Source: Castanopsis chinensis (Eukaryota; Streptophyta; Magnoliopsida; Fagales; Fagaceae). From it: a stretch of 64,000 nucleotides of DNA. The notes beneath the pieces were generated by a model, which was not told the origin of the DNA, made no database searches, and saw only the letters and a list, made by a program, of their open reading frames with translations. Below, piece by piece: positions 1 to 13,421 of this stretch. The stretch lies in contig JAVQMG010000129.1 of the NCBI GenBank assembly GCA_032878915.1, positions 1,248,001 through 1,312,000 on the forward strand, written 5' to 3'. Position 1 is the stretch's first letter. Each line of letters starts with the position of its first letter. The translations under genes and the position numbers were made by a program.

Positions 1-1650
1 TTCGTAGTTGCTAATTAAACATGTGCTGAACTTTTTAGATACATTATGTCAAAAGTTAAATATATTTTGTTTTGTTAGAATGACATAAGAACGATGTAGT
101 GCGTGCAAAGTACATTTTATGATGCAATTTTTTTTTTATAATGGATGAATTTATATTTTACGTGATTATATAACATAAAAAGTCACTCTCAATAGGTTTT
201 TTGCTTAAAATCTAAAAATAAGTAGGATCCACGATTCGATCCTACAATCCACGATCCTACCTGCCTCCCACGATCCTACGTAGGATATCGATTTTGACAA
301 CCTTGATATAAACCATGGTTGTCAAAATCGTGATCCGGATCGTAAAATCGCCCGATTTTACGATCCCACCTCACCAAAAAGTTTAAAATCATAGCAGGAT
401 CGCAAAAATGTTAGGATCGTAGGTAGGATCGTGTAGGATCGTAGGATCGTATGGGATCCTACCGATCCTACCGTTTGGCTTGAATTTTTATTCATTTTTT
501 ATTTTTTTAAGTGGGATTCATTTGGGTAAACCTAAACCCACAAGCCCAATAGGTTTTAGAAGCCCAATAAAGAATTGAAATCCCAAATTTACTCCTATGT
601 CAACATAAAATCTCAAAAAAACCTATGGTATAAGTTTAACATTTTCAAAAACAAAACCTAAACTATTTAGAAACACAAAGCTCCAGAACGCACCTCTGTC
701 TCGCACCTCCTCAACCCTCTATTAAAAACCCAGAACCTCTCAGCCCTGTTAATGGTGAGCCATCACTGCCTTTAAGCTTTCTTAACTTAAGTTTAACGTT
801 TTTTTTTTTTTTTAAAAAGACCCAGTCCAAAACCCAGCACCTCAATCCCACGCCTCTTCACTCCTATGTCAAAAACTCAGCACCTCTCAGCCCCCTCAAT
901 GATGTTGCCGTGAGCCATTGTTGCCTTTAAGCTTTCTGGTAATTTGTTTTGGTAGTTAGTACTTAGTAGTTTATCATTTATTGTACTTTGATAGTTTGAT
1001 TCCATATTGTTGTGTTGTGTATATGATTTTGACAAAGCTTTTAAGGTTTTTATTTTTCTATTTTGTTAACTAAATTAAGTAAAATTTGAAAAATTATTAA
1101 ACAGGATCTTCAGTATTTGAATATTTGAGAAATATTAGTAAACACATTTAGTAGTTCAGAATTGCACACAACTTGTTTGATGAATTCTCTGTGTGATTTT
1201 TTGAGCATGCTCTGTATCTTGGAGTCTTTTTCTTTGCAGCTCTAGTACAAATATATAATATCTACTTTGGCTAGAAAGAAAATTAAGCGAACTTTCCTTG
1301 TGTAGATAATATTTTGGTACTTAGTTGCTAATTAAACATGTACTGAACTTTTTAGATACATTATGTCAAAAGTTAAATATATTTTGCTTCGTTAGAATGA
1401 CATAAGAATAATGTAGTACGTGCAAATTACATTTTATGATGCAATTTTTTTTTAATGGATAGATTCATATTTTAAGTGATTATATAACATACAAAGTCAC
1501 TATCAATAGATTTTTTTGCTTAAAATCTGAAAATAGGTAGAATCTTACGATCCACAATCCAATCCTACGATCTCCGATCCTACCTACCTCTCACGATTTT
1601 ACGTAAAATCCCGATTTTGACAACCTTAATATAAACATTGTTGTTAATGG
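1..1650. mobile_element. TIR element with CGATCCTA-rich arms plus partial upstream copy
   Basis: The block 317-1625 begins GGTTGTCAAAATCG and ends with its complement CGATTTTGACAACC. Inside each end are runs of imperfect CGATCCTA/TAGGATCG words that can fold into long hairpins. The last ~320 bases (about 1320-1647) repeat positions 1-320 at roughly nine bases in ten, including the sequence just outside the terminus, so a second partly visible copy ends at 302. A shorter direct repeat (about 725-785 and 855-940) lies in the centre. No transposase ORF is present. No clean target duplication is visible, so the superfamily is not assigned (hAT-like is a guess). Confidence 0.5.
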
Positions 1651-2333
1651 AGGTAAGACCTTCCTCACGTATATATATACATTGTTGTTAAGGGGTTAGA
1701 CCTTCATCACGACCCCAAATCAAAATCAAAGGATTCTTGTTAACTTTATAACGATTGAACAACAATCCCGAACACAAAACAATGCGAATTTTGACAGACT
1801 CAAAACTAAGCAAAAGCCCAAACTCAAGCTGAAGAGCAAAACCGTTAACCAATACCAGATGAGCTTTCTAATCAGTGAGGTCCATCTTGTTCCTGATACC
1901 CAAACGCTTTCTAATCAGCATTCGGATGAAAAAATTCCAACCCCTGGCTCAAGACTAATAAGTATAGCATGAAAATGCTTTAGCCACTTACAGCATGTGC
2001 CCTCCACCTCCAGTAATATCACTGATAAAACCTCATTTTATATGCTGCCGACGAAAATAACTCAGCCAAAAAGTGTCATGATTATTGTGCAGAGACACAA
2101 TAACAAATGACCTAAATAGTAAATTCGACTTATTTAGGTTCCCAATCATTTTGGATCCCTTTTCTAGCCTTCATAATTGAAAGAGACCAGCAAGTAAATT
2201 TTAAAATAAACATCATCAACTGAGATATACATGAATTCAAGGAAACCTATTCAAATATTAACAAGATAAACTGGTTAACAAGCAGTTCAGAAGCAGCACA
2301 ACCCAAAAGACAACCAGAAGGACCCTCTAAGAC
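1651..2333. other. 3' flank / probable 3'UTR of the NRPD2-like gene
   Basis: No coding potential. It opens with two similar ~30-base stretches around 1642-1700 (TTGTTAA...AGACCTTC.TCACG). The stretch from about 1700 to 2333 lies immediately downstream of the minus-strand stop codon and probably contains the 3'UTR; no obvious polyadenylation signal could be singled out. Confidence 0.4.
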
Positions 2334-5300
2334 TCAACAGAGCCGGGTTTCAAACTTCAGACTTATGCCCATGCTGAAAAGCTCCTGGCACAATAACTTG
2401 GCCCCATAAGGTACATTAACCTTAACAATGTCATCTACTGACTCACAAACCCGGCAATATGGACCCCTAATCTTACGACCACCTTGCACAGTCCGTTGGA
2501 TCACATTCGCAACATTTTTGCATTTCTGGCAAATGTGCATCTGGGAGGAGTCACTGAGCGTAAAGAGGCGTTCATGCAAGTTTCCTGAGGCACCATGGGC
2601 TATAAGGCAGTCACGCTCCATCTCACCAAACTTGATCCCACCAAACCGCTTCCGATCTGCCACTGGTTGTCGGGTAAGAGGATGGACTGGACCTGTGTTG
2701 CGAAATTTTACTTTGTCCTCAGACATGTGAGTCAGACGCTGATAAAATGTTGGACCCATAAATATGAGGGAACGAACCATTTCGCCAGTTCGCCCATTGT
2801 ATACTCTCTCATTTCCCCATCTTGAAAATCCAGCCCTGCCACATATTTAACAATACAAGAATCAGTTTATTCAAAAATTATTATAAAAAATTTATAAAAA
2901 AAAAAAAAACACAAGAATCAGTCTGTTGAATATTTGAAGCCAAAAAAAAAAAAAAACACAACTGATTTCAAACAACAGGAGATCAAATAAGAAAATAACC
3001 CCTAAGACAAATAGAACTGCAAGAATAACTTGCAACCTATCAACTGAGCACATAAATCTGAGAAGGAACAGAACCACAGTACTAAATACTAATATCCATA
3101 TCCTAGACAAAGTAAATGAACACGACCTCCAAAAAGGTAAACCCAAATGTTCAACACAAGGAGATTAAATAAGAAAATAACCCCTGAAATACATAAATAT
3201 CACTTCAAGAATAGCATGCAACCTAGCAACTAAGCACAAAAATTTGACGAGGAACAGACGAACAAATAATCTTAGCATAAAGAGCCAGATCCTAGACAAA
3301 ATGAAATGAAATGAACATTGCATACAAGCAAAAGTGACGCAATACAACTAAAACAGATAAAAGTTGTACCCAGTGCACTAAGGTCCCAATTTTGCAGTGT
3401 CTTGGAGAGATCATGGTAGGCAGCTTACTTCCAATTTATTGGAGAGGCTGATTCCCAGACTCAACAACAAAATTGAAGAACATAAAAATAAAAGATAGAT
3501 AAATCAACACCTATGCTTGCTTGGAGTCTGCACCAAGCAAGAGAGAAAAAAACCCGAGAGTCAGTACCAAGGGTTGGCTAGAATCAGCACCAAACCATTG
3601 GAAAAATTCCAAGAGAAACTATATTGATCAATCAAACCATAACATGTCTCCATAGAATCACAGTACTATGCTTATATAGACTACAAGTTAACCCCAATTC
3701 CGGTTAATTTAGGAAACCCTAATTCTAAGCGACTTGGGATATCCCAAGTACTGACTTACAAAAATGTGACACCAGGAAATTAATAAAATAACCGATTAAA
3801 ATAATAATACATAAACTGAAAGACAATTGACCAATAAAAATATAATTTCTTTGCAAAATCGAATAAAACTAAATTAGAATAAAACTTATTAAAAAGTTGA
3901 AAGAAAAAAGACTTATACATAACATACCACAATATAATGGAACTGTTACCAAGTCCTCAAATGGCTGCACAGATATATATGCCATCCATGCTATAATGGC
4001 ATCTTTTATATTTGGTGGGTCCCAAAATGCGTATCCATTGTTCAATGGCCAATTCATTAACTATTTTATTTCTATATTACTTTATTTATAAAATTAAAAC
4101 AAAACAAAATGTGCTTAGTGCTCCTCAATTGTCAAAGCCTTTAATAAAGGTAGTAATGGAAATATACTTCAAGGATCTGAATCGTCCTTGCATTAATGTC
4201 TTTTCTTATTAAGCTTTGTGTTTTGTTAAATAAGGCACTCATTATTGCATGGAGGGAGTATGTACACAACAAAACATAATTTTTCTGGATCCACAAACTT
4301 TCATTTTTCTAAAGCAACCACATAAGAAGAAATTCAAAGAAACTTATTGGATGGTTAAATGATATTGAATAACAAATTATGCCCAAGTACTAGTTACCTA
4401 TGAAGCTGTTCAGTGATGGCATCAACAGAGACTGTGGAGAAAGGGGTGGCATATCTCATTGAACCACCACAGGCTATTCCCTTCCCTAAAGCAGCCTCTA
4501 GGAGCTGACCCGGAGTTTGTCGTGAAGGAAATGCATGTGGATTTATTACAACATCTGGAACTATACCTTGTATTGTGAAGGGGAAGTTCTCTTGAGATTC
4601 CAAAAAACCCAAGACACCCTTCTGACCATGCATGCTTGAAAACTTGTCTCCAAGACATGGAGAACGAACCTGCATTAAAATGTAATTAATGAACAGGAAG
4701 TTCGATCTTTCTAAAAAAGATAGTAAAGTGAGTTGAAAGCCTATGTATTCCCACATCTAGTAAAAGACTAATATATAGACATTATCAACATAGTGCACAT
4801 TGTGCACATATGCATAAAGGTACATGCATGTGCATGTGTGTTGCACAAACGCAAGCACATTTGCATATAAACATATGTTTGCAATAAGGTTCAAGTACAA
4901 TATGGTCTAAATTACCTGTCTCAGGGACACCACAGCAAAATTCTTTCCCTCATCGTTAGAAGACAGCAAAACTTTCTGAACCATGCCCCTTTCAGTGTGC
5001 TTCAGTTTTATACTGTGATCAGTCCCAGATTCTGCACACCTCCCTATGACAATGTCACCACTCTGCAAGTTTGCACCAATGAAAGGGAAACCGTCATCAT
5101 CAAGGCTGTCAACACGTCCAATCTTACTTTGAATCTTTCCAAAGTTTACAAAATCCTCAGGCTTCCGCTTTTTTTCTAATGAGTCCTTGTTGTCAACCTC
5201 AGCCTTATAACTTCTGATATGCTCAGACCGAAACATTCCACGCTCCAAAGAAGCCTTGTTCATCACCAAGGAATCCTCTTGGTTGTACCCTAGGTGAACA

Positions 5301-7640
5301 TTGACGGCCACAATAGCATTCTGGCCATTGTAGAATTCAGGTTTTGGCAGCATTCCATGATGACCAAGAGGATATCCAGGTTTTCCAAGACAATCAGAAG
5401 TCATCGTACGAAAAAGTGGCCTTTGCGGATAATGTAATTGGTGAGACAGAGTATCCACTCTAATATTAGGATTTGTTGTGGAAAAGCCAATAGCCTGTGA
5501 AGAGTGCTTCTGAGATTGATAAAGGACCCTCCTTGCATGGTCATGATTTGCAAATGGGACAAGTCCACAGCTCAAGCCTAATAAAAACGACATGTCAAGT
5601 TCACAGTGGGTATACTTATCAGATGACTTCCCTCCTTTTTCCATGAACAGATATTTAATGCCCCATGCAGTGCAACAATCTTCCTCTTCTTCAGTTCCGA
5701 TTAAATCAATGATTCCCTTGTCCAAAAGAGATTGGAAGGTGTAATTTTCACCTTTATCTCCTTTAATCTTTCCTAAATTCTCTACAACTAAAAGTGGACG
5801 TAAAATCCTTCCAGCATCAGAATATATACGTATTTCTTCATGTTGTTCATCTCTTTTAATCTCCACCTGCAAGAGTAAATCATTATTAAAAATGATGAGT
5901 ATATATACGTGTTTCTTCATGTTGTTCATCTCTTTTATAACACACACACACACAAGCGGAAATACAATAAAAGATAAGATACAAAATGAAAAATTGTTCA
6001 CAGATAAGGGTGGAACCTATTGATGAAAAGATGAGAGAGAGTCGCTTGAGATGGTTTGGTCATGTGCAAAGGAGAGAAATTAGTTCACCAGTGAGGAAGA
6101 GTGATTCTATACAAGTCAAATGGAATAAAAAGTGGTAAAGGAAGACCTAGAATAACACTAATAGAAGTAGTAAATTGACATGCTAATTAAGAAGGATAAT
6201 GATAGAATGATAGAGAAAAACTCATGCGGACAATATTTAAAGAGGTTCAAATATATCCTGATTAAAGATGAGATAAACTTCCAGCTTTTTTAGTGAATTT
6301 TTTCATGGAAAAAACCCTTATTAGACTGGTAAACCTGTGCCCAGTTTAGCTGGGTTTGACAGCAGTTCAAGTAGTTCCGGCAAAATAATGAATTTTAACT
6401 TCCAAAACCTGAACAGGTGGCTGGTTCCCAGTTAACCCAGTCCAGTTTTTAAAACCATGACAGTGACAGACCAGCATAGATAGTACTAAAATTATAACTT
6501 ATAACACCAGCACTGTGTCACACATGAGCAGGACACAGCACTGCTGGTGGCGTAAAATTATTCAGAATATGTTGAAAAAACTTGAATTTGCATTAATTGT
6601 GCTATTCATATAATCCAATTAAGGAAATGTTATAGATGTTAAAAAAGGAGCAAAAAAACAGAAAATGAGATATAGGGTGAGAGGAGGAACTTCCTGCAGC
6701 TAGGAATTCAACCAGAAACTTACTAAGACATCCACTGTTGGATAGCCTATACAAATAATAGAGCTTGGCTCCTCACACATATCTCGCTTGCAGTGACATT
6801 GTACACCAGGATAAATCAAAGTCAAACCTTTTATGTATATACTTTGCAAGCCAGAAACAGCGACAACATAGAGGATAGTTTGCAGAACTAACTTCCCCAA
6901 GCTGTTCTAGAATATTAACAACTATTTACCCAAAGTATTATTTCAGATCATAATTTAACCTTCCACCTCAACCATAGCAAAAAAATATGGAAGCATATAA
7001 AACCAAAATAAAAGAAATCTGATAAGCCTCTAGGGAAATAGGGAAGACTTGTAATGTACCTGATGTGGCAATTTCTTCCTGCGTCGCTTATACCTAAGCT
7101 CTTGAACAAATGAAATGGAATCTGAACAGACACCAACCCATTCCCCATTCAAAAATACTTTATACTTTTTACCCAATGGAGCATCATCCCCCAATTCCTC
7201 CAACCCACAATCAAACAATTTGGAAGTTATAGGCTCCAATATGTTTGTGCTTACTAGTCCAGTAATGGCCAAATTTTTTACAAGCCCACAATTTTCACCA
7301 TCTGGAGTAGAGAGAAAACATACCCTCCCCCAGTGAGAAGGATGTCTGCACACACAAAATTATATCAGGTATATTATAGCCCCTGTTGAAAAACCACTCA
7401 AAAACCAAACCCAGTCAACCACTCAGCACTCCAACAATCAAATATGCAAAAGTTGAGCATATACAATTTACCATCCAACACTAGGACTCAAACAATTAAT
7501 AATAGTGAATGCATACACAATTAGAGGAAACAGCTCAATTTACCTAATTAATTAGGTCTAAAAAATATTCCTCATCTTCTGAATGATTTTGATTGGAGAA
7601 GCAAGGCAGAGGATCACTTTGCAGCAACATTCACCATTAT

Positions 7641-7689
<49 letters not shown>

Positions 7690-10600
7690 GAGAGGTATTT
7701 TCATAATATAAATCACAAATAAAATTAAATGTAGACAGAAAAAAAAAAAAAAAAAAAAAAACAACTTAAGCCTCCTAGCAACCACCTCCCCCGCACCCCC
7801 CCCCCCCCCCAAAAAAAAAAAAAAATCCCTCTCTCTTGCTCCCTCAAACCTTCATGGCACCTCAGGATATTGGGTCACGATTCATTTCAACCCCTCTTTC
7901 CTATAAGGATTCCCCACTCTTCATTGTCAAATCTCTATTAACATCTTTACTTCCAAACAAAAATGGTGAAAAAAAATTTCTTCATCATTTTCACAGTTCT
8001 AGCCAACAACATAGAATAAGTTATTTTCCCGAAAAATATTTTCTACTGAAATCATTTCCAGAACAAATGGAACCTAAAAAGACGCTCTTTTGCTTTAGTG
8101 AGATGCTTAAATAGTTTTATCATTAATTTACTCTTCTGAAAATCAATCTGATCTTTTAAAACTGTTAGCATTGTCAGTTTTTATCTTGAGACATAACTAG
8201 CTGTTTAAATCAAGCATTAATCTGATTTTAAAAAAATTGTCAGAATTGTCAGTTTTTATCTTGAGACATGACTAGCTATTTAGATCAAGCACCACACATT
8301 GGGCACACAAACCTTGTGCACCAAAGCCACCACTAAAATATTAACTTTGCTTTAAAGGGAGAAGAATGTTTAATGCCAAATGAAATGGACCAGGAGATAT
8401 TTAGAAAGAATGTTGATGACACCATTAACTTCCCAGCAGCCTATTTCAGTCTAACCATGCATAAATATCAGAGATTGCTTGGCACAATAACAAAAGCATA
8501 CATCATTCAAACAATACATCAGCTATTTTGAAGGTATAGCCAGTAACACATTGAAATTCAACACTCAATACAAGTTCAAATAACTTACGGATATCTGGCA
8601 TCTCCAACCTTCCCTGTGTACTGAACCTGCTGGCGTGTTCTCCTCATTTCAGCCATCGTCTGCAATGGGTTTGTTCGCCCTAGTGTTGCCACCACACCAG
8701 AAATCCTTTCCATCCTCTTGAAAGGATGAGACCATGCGCCAGTTGAGAAGGCTCTTGAAAGGCCATTGGTGATTATGGAAGCATCCAGGTAGTGTTCAAT
8801 TTGACGTATATCACGATCTCCATAAAGGTCTCTCTGCAAAGCCTTCTGCATGCGCCTCCGTGCATGTGCAATATGCACTTTCAGCTCTCGCTCAAGCAGC
8901 TCACCAGCCAAGTCAAACCTTTTGTTTCTAAAATCATCCCTGTTATCAGATTTTCTTTGGCCATTATAAGCCTGTAAGAGGCACTTCACCATATACCCAA
9001 GAAGACGAGCCTTTTGCTTAGAGCTTTGGAGACTGGGAAACAGATACATGTTAATGCACTCTTCAATAGCTTCCCCAGGAGGAAACTTGGTGTTCTTTAT
9101 GCATTTTTCTACATAATTTAGAGCTGCCTTCCCTCTCCGGAAGCCCACACAGTTCTCATTGGCATCATGAATTGAGGCAAATAGAATATTCAATATGCTG
9201 GCATCTTCACTGTCATAATCAATAAGATCTATGACTTCTCTGTCTGATGATACCCCAAGAGCAAAAAACAATATCCATATAGGGATTTCTGTTGACAAGA
9301 AATATACAGTAAGAACTTGCTCTCCTCCTTTAATATCTTCAACTTTAGGAACCCCCACTAGCTTCACAATTAACCTGTGCTTCTTCACTTCAGACTTGTA
9401 TGCAACAGTCCAACCTTGATTGTTCAAAACCCATAGCCTCCTCATACTAGTCTGCTCTTGTGCAATAAATGTCTGCAATAAACACAATATTTTTTACATT
9501 AATATATATATATATATAATTGGCAGAGTAAGAAGAAGATAAACAAAAAATATATATCGAACTATAATGAAAATACTGCATGGCATATTTAAGTTACAGT
9601 TAAAATTCAGAATAAGAAGTGAAGGAAGAAAAGAGAATTCAGAAACCTAAAATCTCAAGCCTAAAGGTGACAGAAACTTCTCCATGAAGGGAATTATCAG
9701 CTAATGATGTAAAACAACAAAGATGGCATTGTGAATTCACACTAAGTGATAACCATGGATAACTTGCTTTTGCATTGTCCAGTTGCTAAGGAATTATGGG
9801 ATTTTTTTATTTGTTGCCTTTGGGATGAAGTGAGTGATGCCAAAGAAATTGAAAGATCTGTATCAATGTAGGCACCGCAGTTCCAAGTCCTTGCAAAATC
9901 ATGATTAGAATGTTGCTACCTCTTGTTTAAGGTGGCATGTTTGGAGAGAGAAGAATAGGAGAATTTATTAGGATCAGGAACTACTTATACACAGATTCAA
10001 ATATCAGCATCATTCTAGAGGCTGTTTTAGATGCAAGTAGACCATCAACATTGCGTGACTTTATTTATGCATTGTATTTGTAACTGTTTGTAAGGAAACA
10101 TGGGGTATTCTGCCTGTATATTCCATGGTTTCCCTCGTACATTTCTTTAGTTTTAATAATTTAAAAAAAAAATTACTACTTACAAAGAAAATAAAGTAGT
10201 TGACCACACGTCATTTTTTTGGGCCCTTAGAAGTTATTTTGCAACAAGTGTCATAGTTTGATATTAAAATCATTTTGATCTTTTTTTAAATAAGTAAAAA
10301 TTTCATTAATGAAAAGGAAGAGAAGGCATAGCACTGTACATAGGAAGTGTACAACAGGTCACCAACATCAAGCATTAAAAGTACAGGTATCAAGCATCTC
10401 AAACAAAGAATTGAAAGAGAAGGAAACCGAAGCATTTATCAACTCAGACAAAGTCTTGAGTAATAAAAGCATCAAGTTAGAAATAGAAATTCTGTATCCT
10501 TCAAATGTCCTAATATTCCGCTTTTGCCATATGCCCCACATGAAACAATGGGGGATCATGCTCCAAAGCATCACAGTATTCCTCCTACCAAACATTCCTT

Positions 10601-12292
10601 GCTAACTTGTTAACAGCTCAACACCCTGTAGCATAACCCACCTAACCCCAAAAGGCGAGAATACCACACACCAAAGTTCTCAAGCAATAGAGCAATGGAG
10701 GAGAAAGTGATCAAAAGTCTCCCCATCCCCCTAAAACACTTGTTTGTTCCACTTTAAGTGCCATAAAAAAATCTATTAGAGCTTGAATATATAGGACAGA
10801 AACTAAAAGAAACCATATTTCGTACTTACCTTCTCTGCACCCTTAATTAAAAAGTAGCCTCCATGATCGAAATCACAATCAGCTTTCTCAGCTCCTTTCA
10901 TGTAGCACAGGTCAGACTTCACCATCACAGGAATCCTTCCGAAAAAAATATCCCTGTTTTCTTCACTTAGGATCTCCCTGTCAACGAATTGATCCTTCCC
11001 AGTTTTAAACTTGTCACTTCTGACTAGTTTCTGCGTATATACCTGATAAATTACATGGGTGCAACACAATGTCAGGTCTTTTTTTGGCTGTCAACAGATT
11101 ACACAACAAATGACGCACGTCACATAATATACATAAACAATTCATCAAATAACATTACTTTGCACAGTATTTCATCTGTAAGATCCTTCTCATAAAGAGT
11201 TCACACTTTACAAAAAGCAACCTAAATTGCACCTTAGTAATAAGAAAACCAAGCATGACAAAGATTAAAAGCAGTGTATTTGTATTTAATAATGGACAAC
11301 ACCTTGAATTCCATATCCTGCAGATGAAAATTATGACTAATCAGAATGTATAAGCTTAAACTCATGGGGGAACCAACAGCACAATGCTGCACTGGTTAGT
11401 TCAATTCTCAAACCAGTAACATACCAAGCACCGCCTCTAGGAGAAAGCAAATTATTTTGAATTATTGCTAGTAAGGCCCAAGTCAGATGACTGGCTTACT
11501 AGAACAAACAATCATGCACCTATCACCTTCAGCTAGGCACATGGCTACCCTCATTTTCTCAAAATTACATTAAGTATTATCCAATGTCAAACAAAAGTTA
11601 AAGATATTCAGCAACTCAAGTGTACTTATTAATATAGCATAACAGCTCTGGTGCACTCTTACACAATATGCAATGTTAAATCAGCGTATGGAAATTATCA
11701 TACAGAACCTAAGCTATGATAAGTGGGATAGCTATAGCATCAACAAGAATGTCAAGCACTTGTCAAAATGAAATGGGAAAAACTGTACTAATTCAATTAA
11801 AAAGTTAGATTTATTGACCTGAACATCAATATTCACTTTCATCCTTGCCGAGTATGTCATGTTCTGAAGCCGGGCATGCCTAGGAAGCATGTTGAACTCC
11901 TTCACATTTCCTTCACCACCCCAAAAGATCGGCGGATCAAGGGTCACCTTCCCAAACCTGACTGAAGCGTAGCGCCACTCACCCTCCCCCTTCTTTGATG
12001 GGTCGAATCCAGGCTCAACTATGATCTCACCAAAAGAGTCAAAGGCCTTCTGGATACCATTCTTGATGAAGTCATTGTATGAGTTGATTTGGTGGCTTAT
12101 CAGACCATACTCATTGAAGAATGAAACCGCTGCCTTCTTACAAAAAATTTTCAGAAACTTTTCACCCAACTCGTGTATGCTAGTCGACTCGAGAAATTCA
12201 TCATCATCGGTATCCATCTCCACCCCATTCGAATACGCTTCACCCTTACTACTCATGCCTATTTCTTCCTTGGCATCCGATGACGCCCCCAT
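2334..12292 (-). CDS. NRPD2: DNA-directed RNA polymerases IV and V subunit 2
   Basis: Second-largest subunit of the plant-specific nuclear RNA polymerases IV and V, which make and use non-coding transcripts in RNA-directed DNA methylation. Seven coding exons follow GT-AG rules with consistent phase: 11819-12292, 10830-11042, 8589-9472, 7060-7345, 4916-5866, 4398-4669, 2334-2835 (3582 nt, 1193 aa). The start is the ATG at 12292; the frame is open three codons further upstream, but those hold only a TTG. Exon 1 carries the conserved LQNMTYSARMKVN stretch. Exon 5 has the GYNQEDS motif (aa ~812-818) of second-largest polymerase subunits, next to the active site. Exons 5/6 contain CLGDKFSSMHGQKG. 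Exon 7 has a CxxC...CxxC zinc site (C1129, C1132, C1154, C1157) and ends in a family-typical GAKLLCQELFSMGI tail. Length and motifs match NRPD2/NRPE2 rather than Pol II NRPB2. Introns hold several transposon remnants, but no exon is broken. Assignment rests on recalled family similarity. Confidence 0.95.
2836..4397. other. NRPD2 intron 6, no gene
   Basis: AT-rich intron. It contains two similar stretches (about 2985-3140 and 3170-3330, sharing 'aataagaaaataaccccT..aata' and 'cctagacaaa.t.aatgaa' segments), suggesting a ~180 bp local tandem duplication. Nothing coding was seen. Confidence 0.4.
6010..6290 (+). mobile_element. RTE-type LINE 3' ORF remnant in NRPD2 intron 4
   Basis: Reading frame +: a stretch with EKMRESRLRWFGHVQRR followed by a degraded basic tail. 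This is the signature of the carboxyl end of plant RTE non-LTR retrotransposon polyproteins. Stops and frameshifts follow within 100 bases. It is antisense to the host gene and inside the intron between the exons at 5866 and 7060. Confidence 0.65.
7641..7825. repeat. (GA)n microsatellite, poly-A and poly-C tracts in NRPD2 intron 3
   Basis: About 50 bases of (GA)n at 7641-7694, an A run at ~7739-7761, then a C run and second A run at 7796-7825. Simple repeats; open frames across them are artefacts. Confidence 0.9.
8149..8294. repeat. Two-copy tandem repeat, unit ~73 bp
   Basis: The two copies begin at 8149 and 8222. They share the core TTGTCAGTTTTTATCTTGAG and flanking words with a handful of differences. 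Located in NRPD2 intron 3. Confidence 0.8.
9745..10175 (+). mobile_element. L1-type LINE 3' end (zf-RVT to tail)
   Basis: Plus-frame peptide LLLHCPVAKELWDFFICC is the zf-RVT (reverse-transcriptase zinc-binding) signature of plant L1 LINEs, followed by VWRE-type residues of the 3' region. The segment ends in an A-rich tail near 10160-10172. It is 5'-truncated, and lies antisense in NRPD2 intron 2. Confidence 0.65.
10285..10790 (-). mobile_element. L1-type LINE 3' end, opposite orientation
   Basis: On the minus strand the region reads DHFLLHCSIA followed by an LWCVVFSPFGVRWVM-like segment, then WSMIPHCFMWGIWQKRNIR and RTFEG. This is the zf-RVT to C-terminal portion of a plant LINE polyprotein. 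Its A-rich 3' end lies near 10285. It sits within ~100 bases of the plus-strand LINE 3' end, tail to tail in NRPD2 intron 2, and is degraded by stops. Confidence 0.7.
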
Positions 12293-13421
12293 TGGCTTCA
12301 AAATCTGTGGAAAAAAAAAAAGGACAAAACAACCAGTATTAAAATTAAAACCATCAAAGCAATAATGTCAAAAACCCTTGTGCCAAAATTAGCAACAGAG
12401 GCACCAGTGGAAAAGAAAAGAAACATGAAGCTTGAACATGTTGGCTCACCAGCAAAAAAAGTGAGAACCACACAGACAAGGCATTGCACAGAATCTTCCA
12501 CAAAAATAAAAACAGATAATAAACCCAAGGCCCAAATGTAAAAAAATTCAGCATATGTAAGCAAGAAATGCACCAGTTTCTTCTCTACTACCTGATTCTC
12601 TCTTTACAAATTAAATATAAGCCAAATTATCATAGCTTTATTTATAAACTAATCAGTTATTAATTATATTACCAAAAATACGTCTTAAACATGCATTAAT
12701 TTAAAGCTTTGAACCTAATGTGTCATAGTTTTAAAGTTTACAACTTTTTAGTTACAAACAGACCTCTAAAAATGTGGACACACTTATCCTTGCTTTAAGT
12801 GCCTCAATCATTAACTAAACCCAAAACCTTCAAACATTCTGAAATATCACTTATTCGCATACCCCATGAATCCCAAACAACAAAATCAAATAAACCCACA
12901 TGCAAAAACCAGTTTCTTCCACTCTTGTACAATTTTTTGCCTTCCAAAAACAAAATGCATTATAAATATAATAGAGTATTTAATTTTTCCCTCGCCATTT
13001 TTTTTCTTTAATAATTATAAACCAGTCCATCCAATTACCTTGTTTCCAAAAACAAAGACAATTGCTTTCCTATAACAAATCAATTTAAAAGTACTTTTTT
13101 TTTAGTACATCCAGCACTTGCATTCAATAAAATGCTCATTCTTTTTTTTCAGGAAAAGATAGAAACTTTTTCATTGGAATAACTTAAGAATTGATAACAA
13201 AATGCTCCAAACTAAAATCCTTTCAATTTTTCAATGACATAGATACACCAAACCGATTCCAACAATTTTTTTTTTGCCCTGAAACTACAACATGATCATT
13301 AAAAAAAAAAAAAAAAAAACCGATTTAAAAATTTTTGTTTTTAAAAAACAAAATCAGGGTTAGCAACATTTTACCTAGAATGAGAAGAAAAAAAAAAGTA
13401 GAAATGAAGTAGGGACTTACA
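12293..13421 (-). other. 5'UTR exon(s) and 5'UTR intron of the NRPD2-like gene
   Basis: Read on the minus strand, a pyrimidine tract and CAG end at 12305, twelve bases before the ATG, which is a good splice acceptor. A matching donor (GTAAGT) lies at 13420, so a leader exon ending at 13421 is joined across a ~1.1 kb intron. The intron is AT-rich with A and T runs and has no gene of its own. Confidence 0.55.

Noticed and set aside
2428..2825. Plus-strand open frames over the last NRPD2 exon
   Set aside because: Antisense shadows of a strongly conserved coding exon.
7558..7812. Minus-strand frame with Ser-Leu repeats
   Set aside because: Translation of the (GA)n, poly-A and poly-C tracts inside an NRPD2 intron.
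12293..12301. N-terminal extension of the NRPD2-like protein to 12301
   Set aside because: The upstream codons contain only a TTG and lie right after a splice acceptor; the first ATG is at 12292.
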